Part shown: positions 6,984 through 12,939 of the stretch, piece after piece
How the letters are laid out: the number at the start of each line of letters is the position of its first letter
How positions within the stretch are numbered: the first letter of the stretch is position 1
Notes under the pieces: generated by a model
What the model was told of the DNA's origin: nothing
The model's input: only the letters and a program-made list of their open reading frames with translations
The model's database searches: none
Program-made: the position numbers and the translations under genes
DNA from: an uncultured Odoribacter sp.
GTDB taxonomy: Bacteria > Bacteroidota > Bacteroidia > Bacteroidales > Marinifilaceae
Reading direction: 5' to 3'
DNA length: 12,939 bases
Assembly: GCA_905204385.1 (NCBI GenBank)
Contig: CAJKZL010000034.1
Coordinates: 1 to 12,939 of the forward strand

Positions 6984-6999
6984 TTGGCATAAAATTAGT
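6984..6999 (+). promoter_or_regulatory. candidate sigma-54-type promoter of the tolC/adaptor/permease operon
   Basis: TTGGCATAAAATTAGT has an exact TTGGCA and, 10 nt after GG, GT in place of GC. A GT at this position is tolerated in some known promoters such as E. coli pspA. The predicted start is near 7011, about 40 nt before the ATG at 7051. On its own the match is moderate; its mirror-image position relative to the dyad and the better minus-strand promoter supports it. Confidence 0.5.
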
Positions 7000-7050
7000 C
7001 TGAAATACAAAGTAAATGAAATTTGTTGGTAGGAATTATAAAATGATGAA

Positions 7051-8388
7051 ATGATGAAATGGATCATATTGATAGGGCTTATAGGAATCCTAGGGAATAG
7101 TCGGGCACAGAAAAAATGGTCGTTGGAAGATTGTATCGACTATGGGGTGGAGCAAAGTTTGCAAATGCAGCGTCAGTTGTTGCAGAACAAGAATCAGCAG
7201 CTTAACCTACGGGATGTGGCCTTGGAACTGATACCTTCCGTTAATGCAATATCTCCTTACGTGTCTTATAATTACGGACGGGGGATCGATCCCGAAACCA
7301 ATACCTATACCAACGTAGAGAACAGGACGATCGGCGGTTTTTCCGTCGGTGGCGGAGTTACGCTATTTTCGGGTTTCAGTGGTATTAACCGCTTGAGAAA
7401 TGCCAAGATTGCGCGTTTGCAAGGACTGGAACAAACGGAAAATCTGGCCAATGACTTAGCTATCCAGATTATGGATGCATTTTTTTCCTTAGTATATGCC
7501 GAAGAAAGTATCCGTATCACTGCCGAATTGCTTGAAAACTCAGCCTTGCAATTGAAAAAGATACAAAGGGAATATGAATTGGGACGTCGTCCTAAAAGCG
7601 ATCTTTTCGATATGCAAGCTCAGTATGCTTCCAATGAATATCAACTGAGCACTTGTCGGAATAATCGGGAAAACGCTATGATTACCCTGACACATTTGAT
7701 GAATTATCAGGAAGAAGAGTAATTGGTAATCGATATTTCAACCTTGTCGGCCATTGTCCCGGTCCAGGAAAAATCAGATGTCCAACAGATTTACGACAAG
7801 GCGATGAAAGAGTTGCCGGAAGCCTTGATTGCCGGATACAATGTAAAATCGTATAAACTGAATTTAGCCATTACCCGGGCCAGTTTATATCCCAGCCTGA
7901 GCCTGAGCGGTAATATTTCCTTCGGCTATTACTCCAATCATTCAGAAGGTAGCTTCTGGTCGCAGGTGGGTGACAAAAACCGTATCGGCAAAAGCGTTGG
8001 CTTGAGTATGAATATACCTGTTTTTTACGGGTTGGGAAGGCGTTCCAATGTAAGCCGGGCAAAAAATAATTACCGCAGTGCCCAAATTCAATACGAACAA
8101 ACCCAGCAGAGCATTCATAATGCCATACGCAGGGCGGTATTGGACCTGGAATCGGGTATACAACAATATAATCTGGCCAGGAAAAAAGAAGAATTCAGTG
8201 TTTTGTCCTATAATGCAGGAAAAAAAAGATATGAACAGGGATTGAGCACCATTATCGATCTCAATACCGTGTCCAACAATGTTTTGCAGGCAAAATACGA
8301 TTTACTGAAAGCCAGGTTGAATTATGTGATGCAAAAGAAAATGGTGGATTTTTACAAAGGAGAACCTTTACAGACAAGAGTACATTAG
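7051..8388 (+). pseudogene. TolC-family outer membrane factor interrupted by an in-frame TAA
   Basis: Two open stretches, 7051-7719 and 7723-8388, lie in the same frame and together encode one TolC-like protein of about 445 residues, the normal family length. A single TAA at 7720-7722 divides them; a GAA-to-TAA change in GAA GAA GAG TAA would explain it. The first half has a signal peptide (hydrophobic WIILIGLIGILG, cleavage likely after SRA), then KWSLEDCIDYGVEQS and the first barrel/helix repeat. The second half has the other repeat (ASLYPSLSLSGNISFGYYS, about 50 residues after the stop) and ends in KKMVDFYKGEPL. The second half has no signal peptide, so restarting at the TTG of 7723 would leave it in the cytoplasm. 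The channel is therefore probably lost unless the stop is read through or is a sequence error. It is first in the operon with the adaptor and permeases. Confidence 0.8.
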
Positions 8389-8467
8389 CATTCGGAAGTT
8401 CCCAGGTACCGGATAAGGGCTGGTGTCGGTAAGTACAGGATTTAATAAATCATTAATAGCAAAAACT

Positions 8468-9718
8468 ATGGATAAGATCATTGAAAAAAAGAAAGGATTG
8501 AAAAAGAAACATATTCCTTACGTGGCGGGTGCTGCTTTGTTGGCGGTATTTATCGGTTGGCTGATATTCGGAAACCATGTGGCAACGCTAAGAGTGGAGA
8601 AGCAAAAGATCACGATAGAGCCGGTTATTTCCGGTATTTTCAATGATTATATCCGGATTATGGGGAATGTAGAACCTATCACCTTTTTTCAATTAACTCC
8701 TCTGGAGTCCGGACGGGTTGTAGAGAAACTCATTGAAGAGGGGACAACGGTACGAAAAGGCCAGGAAATTCTTCGGTTGGAAAATCCGGGTCTCGAAATG
8801 TCGGTGCTGGATAATGAAGCTAAATTGGCGGAAAAGCAGAATGCCTTGAAAAATCTGTTGTTACAGCAGGAAAAAGAAAAACTTACCCTTTTACAAACCC
8901 GTTTGCAAAACGAGATAGATATCGAACGCAAACGGAGAAAATACGAACAGAATAAAAAATTATTCGAGGAAGACCTCATCGCAAAAGAAGACTATATCAC
9001 CGCCAAAGAAGACTATGAAATGGCAGTAAAAAACAATGAACTGCTTCTGCAAAAACAGGCCCAGGATTCCATTTATCAATCCATAGAGGCGGAAAACATG
9101 CGGATGAGTTTGAGTAATATGGTAGCTAATGTAAAAATGGTCCGCGAACAGTATGATAATTTGAATGTAAAGGCGCCCATCGATGGACAATTGGGGACAT
9201 TGAACGTAGAAATCGGGCAACAGGTGGCTCAGGGTTCTAATATAGGCGTGATCAGTGTTCTGGATGACTATAAAGTATCGGCGCAAATCGACGAGCATTA
9301 CATCGACCGGGTGAAAAAAGATTTGGAGGCAAGCCTGGAACGTCAGGGAAGCAATTATGACCTGAAGGTTCGAAAGGTTTATCCCGATGTGAAGGGCGGA
9401 CAGTTTAAGACCGATTTGACATTTGTATCCGATAAACCGGAAAATATCCGTACGGGTCAAACCTACCATATCAATTTACAACTGGGGGCTTCCGACAGTT
9501 CTGTACTGATTCCCCGGGGAGCTTTCTATCAGAATACAGGCGGACAATGGGTATTTGTGTTGACTTCGGATGGTTCTGAAGCTTATCGGAGAAATATAAA
9601 AATCGGAAAACAAAACCCCCAATACTATCAGGTCATCGATGGTCTGGCACCGGGCGAAAAAGTAATCACTTCGGGTTATGAGATGTTCGGGAACAATGAA
9701 CGCTTGATTTTAAAATAA
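8468..9718 (+). CDS. HlyD/MacA-type periplasmic adaptor (membrane fusion protein)
   Basis: The 416-residue protein bridges the permeases to the outer-membrane factor. It has a basic start (DKIIEKKKGLKKK), one TM helix (about 18-35, VAGAALLAVFIGWLIFG), a barrel-sandwich (lipoyl-like) half near 70-100, a long Lys/Glu-rich coiled coil (about 105-205), the second lipoyl half (NVKAPIDGQLGTLNVEIGQQ, about 220-240), then beta-barrel and membrane-proximal domains (PGEKVITSG near the end). I chose ATG 8468; a GTG at 8423 would add 15 polar residues with no support. The gap from the tolC stop is 79 bp, and the next permease follows 87 bp downstream on the same strand, so co-transcription is likely. With the tolC gene broken, it may depend on another outer-membrane factor elsewhere. 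Confidence 0.88.
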   Translation: MDKIIEKKKGLKKKHIPYVAGAALLAVFIGWLIFGNHVATLRVEKQKITIEPVISGIFNDYIRIMGNVEPITFFQLTPLESGRVVEKLIEEGTTVRKGQEILRLENPGLEMSVLDNEAKLAEKQNALKNLLLQQEKEKLTLLQTRLQNEIDIERKRRKYEQNKKLFEEDLIAKEDYITAKEDYEMAVKNNELLLQKQAQDSIYQSIEAENMRMSLSNMVANVKMVREQYDNLNVKAPIDGQLGTLNVEIGQQVAQGSNIGVISVLDDYKVSAQIDEHYIDRVKKDLEASLERQGSNYDLKVRKVYPDVKGGQFKTDLTFVSDKPENIRTGQTYHINLQLGASDSSVLIPRGAFYQNTGGQWVFVLTSDGSEAYRRNIKIGKQNPQYYQVIDGLAPGEKVITSGYEMFGNNERLILK

Positions 9719-9805
9719 AGAAATACCGGATTCTTTTTATTCAAAAATCACCGGACAAAGGAATGGAAAAGGAGAGTTTTATTCGTACGTTTAAAAATAT
9801 ATCCA

Positions 9806-12148
9806 ATGAAATTAAAAATATTTTTTCGCCAAATCATACACCAGAAAATAGCCTGGGTGCTGAATATGATCTGCCTTTCCATTGCTTTTGCCGTAATGTT
9901 TATTGTACTGAAGCAGGTAAAATATGATTTGAGTTTCAATGCCGGTTATCCGCAGGCTGAGGATATCTATCAGTTGGGGTATTTTAATGTTGCTACCTGT
10001 AAATATTATTCCACCGTTCCTGTGCCTCTGCTCAAGCAAATTATGAGCCTGATGCCTGAAGTGAAATCCTATACTGCTTTATGGAGAAGTACAAGCGAAA
10101 AGCTTAATTTTTATTGTGGGGAAATGGAATATCCGGAGGTCACTTTTTATGGAGTTTATCCCGGATTTCTCGATGTTTTCCGACCGCGTATTTTGTCGGG
10201 AGATGCGGAAGAGGCCCTGACCAACAGGAGTGGCTTTGTAATCCCCAGGAGTCTGGCGGAAAAATGGTTCGGCGACGAGGATCCGGTAGGGAAAACAGTC
10301 GGTTTCAGCCGAAAGGATAACCAGTGGACCATCAAAGCCGTGTATGAAGATTTTCCGGAGAATAGCAGTGTGCGTAATGCTATTCTTATGAAGATGAATG
10401 AAGTGACGGATTGGTCGGATTGGGCTTATTATTGTATATTCAGGCTATATAAAGGCACCGATAAGGAGATGTTGCAGAAAAAAATCGTTCAGGCTTTGGA
10501 TTCCTTGTATTTGAATGAAGGAGGAAACGGTGATCTTATTTCCAGTAGGTACGTCTTTCAGTTTAAACCCATCAAAGATATCTATTTTACCCCTTATGAC
10601 GAGGGAGTTTATAATAAAAGCGGAAATATTGCTTTGACGCTTTGTTTGTGGGTGGTGGGGATTCTGATCATTGTGGTGGCCTATATCAATTTCATTAATT
10701 TTTCAACGGCACTGGCGCCGAGCCGTATCGGAACTTTAAATCTATGTAAAATTGCAGGAGCATCGACGGACCGTCTGCGCAGGAATGTAGTGGGGGAAGC
10801 GGTCTTGCTTTCTTTTTTGGCTTGGTGTCTTGCTTTCTTTTGGATTTCGGCATTTTCGGGAACTGCATTAGCTAAAGCATTTTTTACCGCTTCTTTGGAT
10901 CCTATGGAAAATCTTGGATTTTTTCTGCTTTTAGGTTTCGCCGTTCTCATATTGGGAGGATTGGCAGGAATATACCCCGCTTATTATATGACCTCCTTTC
11001 AACCTGCCTTGGTATTAAAGGGATCGTTCGCTATGGGCCAAAGCGGACGTCGTTTGCGGAATGGCTTATTGATTTTTCAGTTTATTGTCACTATTGTATT
11101 GATCATCTGTTCCTTGTTTGTCGTACTCCAGCATCATTTCCTCATGGAAGCGCCCTGGGGATTTCAAAAGGAAAACATCAAAAGTACCAATACGACCCCG
11201 AAAAAAACCCAGTCGCCTGCGACTTTCCGTTCGGAGCTGAAGAAGAATCCGGATATTTTAGATGTAACCTCGTCGAGATATGTACCCGGTAATTTGCTTG
11301 TAAATTGGAGACGTGCTTTGGATACATTGGATATGCAGTTTTATGCCTGGCCGATAGCTCCCAATTTTATTTCTTTTTTCAGCATTTCCCTTTACGAGGG
11401 AGATAGCTTGCGGGAACCTCCTGCCGAAAGGGATTACGCCATTTTCAATCGTAAAATGGTGGAGAAGTATGGATTGCAGGAAACGATCGGAAAGGAGGCA
11501 TTCAAGGCTTACCGGAATAAGGTCACTATCCTGGGATTTGCTGAAAATATAAATTTCGCCAGTTTTGATCACGAGATAGAACCTATGGCTTTTATATGCG
11601 GGGACGACATGTATTATTATTATATTTTTATCAAAATACGGCCCGAACGCATCCATGAGACAATGGATTATATCAAAGGGTGTTTTGCCAAGTTCGGAAA
11701 TGAAAATTGTAACCTGGTATTTTTAGATGATTATCTGAATGGGCTATATCAACAGGAGGAAAATTTATCTCGTCTGATTTTGTTACTGTGTTTGATAACG
11801 GTTATTATTGCATTGGCCGGTATTTATGGTCTTATCTTATTTAATATCCGCTATAAGGTGAAGGAAGTGGGCATCCGCAAGATTAACGGAGCCACCGGAC
11901 GACAGATTTTATGGATGTTGAATGGTATATTTATCCGTTTGGTGTTTTGGGGTGGAATATTTGCGGTGCCCGTCGCTTTCATTCTGGTGAAAAGTTGGCT
12001 AAACACTTATGCTTATCGCACTCCGATATATTGGTGGGTATTTATTGTAGCTTTATTGTTGACAGTAGGGATTACGCTGATCACAGTGTCCTGGCAGAGT
12101 TGGAAGGCTGCCAATGCCAACCCGGTGGATGCAGTGAAAACGGAGTAG
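9806..12148 (+). CDS. MacB/FtsX-type ABC transporter permease (second copy)
   Basis: The 780-residue product has the same eight-TM, double MacB_PCD/FtsX layout as the permease at 488: TM1 (about 16-36), first periplasmic domain to about 270, TM2-TM4 (about 275-297, 330-350, 371-395), TM5 (about 420-440), second periplasmic domain, and TM6-TM8 (about 655-680, 705-725, 745-767). The FtsX motifs are LNLCKIAGAS in the first half and VGIRKINGAT in the second, and the end is KAANANPVDAVKTE. No ATPase domain is present. It starts at ATG 9806 without a Shine-Dalgarno. Only 10 bp separate its stop from the next permease start. The N-terminal half is clearly more similar to the gene at 12159 than to that at 488, indicating tandem duplication. 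The large divergent periplasmic loops may give different substrate or adaptor specificity. Confidence 0.85.
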   Translation: MKLKIFFRQIIHQKIAWVLNMICLSIAFAVMFIVLKQVKYDLSFNAGYPQAEDIYQLGYFNVATCKYYSTVPVPLLKQIMSLMPEVKSYTALWRSTSEKLNFYCGEMEYPEVTFYGVYPGFLDVFRPRILSGDAEEALTNRSGFVIPRSLAEKWFGDEDPVGKTVGFSRKDNQWTIKAVYEDFPENSSVRNAILMKMNEVTDWSDWAYYCIFRLYKGTDKEMLQKKIVQALDSLYLNEGGNGDLISSRYVFQFKPIKDIYFTPYDEGVYNKSGNIALTLCLWVVGILIIVVAYINFINFSTALAPSRIGTLNLCKIAGASTDRLRRNVVGEAVLLSFLAWCLAFFWISAFSGTALAKAFFTASLDPMENLGFFLLLGFAVLILGGLAGIYPAYYMTSFQPALVLKGSFAMGQSGRRLRNGLLIFQFIVTIVLIICSLFVVLQHHFLMEAPWGFQKENIKSTNTTPKKTQSPATFRSELKKNPDILDVTSSRYVPGNLLVNWRRALDTLDMQFYAWPIAPNFISFFSISLYEGDSLREPPAERDYAIFNRKMVEKYGLQETIGKEAFKAYRNKVTILGFAENINFASFDHEIEPMAFICGDDMYYYYIFIKIRPERIHETMDYIKGCFAKFGNENCNLVFLDDYLNGLYQQEENLSRLILLLCLITVIIALAGIYGLILFNIRYKVKEVGIRKINGATGRQILWMLNGIFIRLVFWGGIFAVPVAFILVKSWLNTYAYRTPIYWWVFIVALLLTVGITLITVSWQSWKAANANPVDAVKTE

Positions 12149-12158
12149 TCTTTTTAAA

Positions 12159-12939
12159 ATGATGGATATGAAATTTAGATTGCCCTCTCGTTCTTTTGGT
12201 CATCAGAAAATAGCTATAGTGCTGAATGTTTTATGCCTTTCGGTTGCTTTTGCCGTATTGTTTATTGTCGTTAAACAAGTTCGGTACGACTTTAACTATG
12301 ACAGTTGTTATCCGGAAGCGGAAAACATTTATCAATTAATTTATTGCAATGCAACGAACGGTAAACATGAAGGGCGTATTTCAATGCCCGTTATTCATGA
12401 AGCCATTGGTGCAATCCCCGAAGTGGAGCATTACACTATATTGTGGAGTGGCAATTATTCGGTCTCCGTCTTTTGTGCAGACAAAGAATATCGGGAAATT
12501 TGTTTAGATGCTTATCCGGGTTTTCTGGAAGTTTTCCAACCCCGTATTTTGGCGGGAGATGCGGAGGAGGCTCTTAAAAACAGGAGTGGGGTTGTCATTC
12601 CGCAAAGCTTGGCTAAGAAATGGTTCGGTCAGGATAATCCGATCGGTCGGAGCATAGGTTGCGGAAACAAAAATAATTTGTGGCTGGTCAAGGCCGTATA
12701 TGAGGATTTCCCGGAAAACAGCAGTTTTGTGAATGGCATTATCACTACACTGAGGGAAAATAATGATAGGTCCGAATGGTCTTATTATTGTTTTCTTCGC
12801 TTGGGGAAAGAGGCCGATGGTAAAGAAACGGAACAAAAAATCGTCCGGTATAACGATTCATTGTATTTAGCGAGATCGAATGGAGGAGAACGTTGTACGG
12901 ATTTCCGGAGGTATGAACTGTTGCCGATGGAGGATATCT
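12159..12939 (+). CDS. MacB/FtsX-type ABC transporter permease (third copy), 3' end outside the window
   Basis: An open frame runs from ATG 12159 (ATG ATG GAT ATG) to the right edge without a stop: 260 complete codons of what should be a gene of about 780 codons. It starts 10 bp after the stop of the preceding permease. It reads K(I/W)A-VLN-hydrophobic TM1 (about 18-38), then a periplasmic domain that follows the second permease closely, for example YPGFLEVFQPRILAGDAEEA against YPGFLDVFRPRILSGDAEEA, and shared KKWFG/EKWFG and YEDFPENSS segments. It is a tandem paralogue. Any of the three ATG codons could be the start; I take the first because it gives the tightest spacing. Whether further copies follow cannot be seen. 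Confidence 0.85.
   Translation, partial: MMDMKFRLPSRSFGHQKIAIVLNVLCLSVAFAVLFIVVKQVRYDFNYDSCYPEAENIYQLIYCNATNGKHEGRISMPVIHEAIGAIPEVEHYTILWSGNYSVSVFCADKEYREICLDAYPGFLEVFQPRILAGDAEEALKNRSGVVIPQSLAKKWFGQDNPIGRSIGCGNKNNLWLVKAVYEDFPENSSFVNGIITTLRENNDRSEWSYYCFLRLGKEADGKETEQKIVRYNDSLYLARSNGGERCTDFRRYELLPMEDI

Noticed and set aside
7723..8388. Independent gene for the second half of TolC starting at TTG
   Set aside because: It lies in the same frame directly after the TAA, has no signal peptide, and the two halves together make one normal-length TolC; a nonsense mutation is simpler.
8423..8467. GTG start giving the adaptor 15 extra N-terminal residues
   Set aside because: The added residues are polar and lie before a basic-plus-TM start that is complete from ATG 8468; no ribosome binding site favours the GTG.
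8960..9469. 169-codon minus-strand open frame opposite the adaptor gene
   Set aside because: It is fully antisense to a well-supported adaptor coding region and has no recognisable domain.
9727..9755. CCGG ... CCGG hairpin with T and A runs between adaptor and permease, as a terminator
   Set aside because: The stem has a mismatched internal loop and no T-run follows the right arm; co-transcription of adaptor and permease is more likely.

Overview
The window looks like chromosomal DNA from a gut-type Bacteroidales species (Bacteroidota). The basis is the protein families (GIN-domain surface protein, long MacB/FtsX-type permeases, Bacteroidota-style TolC and adaptor), mostly weak Shine-Dalgarno sequences, and a textbook Bacteroidota housekeeping promoter (TTTG, 19 nt, TAnnTTTG) before the response regulator. 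I cannot name the species.

Layout. (1) 1-315, +: 3' end of a GIN-domain (DUF2807-like) surface protein. (2) 488-2863, +: an 8-TM MacB/FtsX-type ABC permease behind a good sigma-54-type promoter (343-359). (3) 2894-6795, all on -, read right to left: ABC ATPase (6097-6795), sigma-54-activating response regulator (4622-5992), a four-helix-bundle (S23/IVP) gene (4203-4574) flanked by inverted arrays of an AT-rich heptamer, and a histidine kinase (2894-4141). (4) 6796-7050: a divergent control region. (5) 7051-12939, +: a TolC-type outer membrane factor broken by one in-frame TAA, a HlyD/MacA-type adaptor, a second full permease (9806-12148) and the start of a third (12159 to the window edge). 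No gap exceeds 300 bases.

How it fits together. This reads as a self-regulated tripartite export locus: one ATPase, at least three ATPase-less permeases, an adaptor and an outer-membrane channel, controlled by its own two-component system. The regulator is of the NtrC class and needs sigma-54. The divergent region holds two outward-facing sigma-54-like promoters, and midway between them lies a perfect dyad (9-bp arms, 4-nt spacer). The dyad centre is about 100 bp from each predicted start site, which is the geometry expected for one activator firing both transcription units. The regulator/kinase pair has its own housekeeping promoter.

The most unusual points are that symmetric promoter/operator arrangement, the S23-protein cassette lodged exactly between regulator and kinase (apparently leaving the kinase with a shortened N terminus), and the TolC nonsense codon at the junction of the two TolC structural repeats. 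The exported substrate cannot be read from the sequence.
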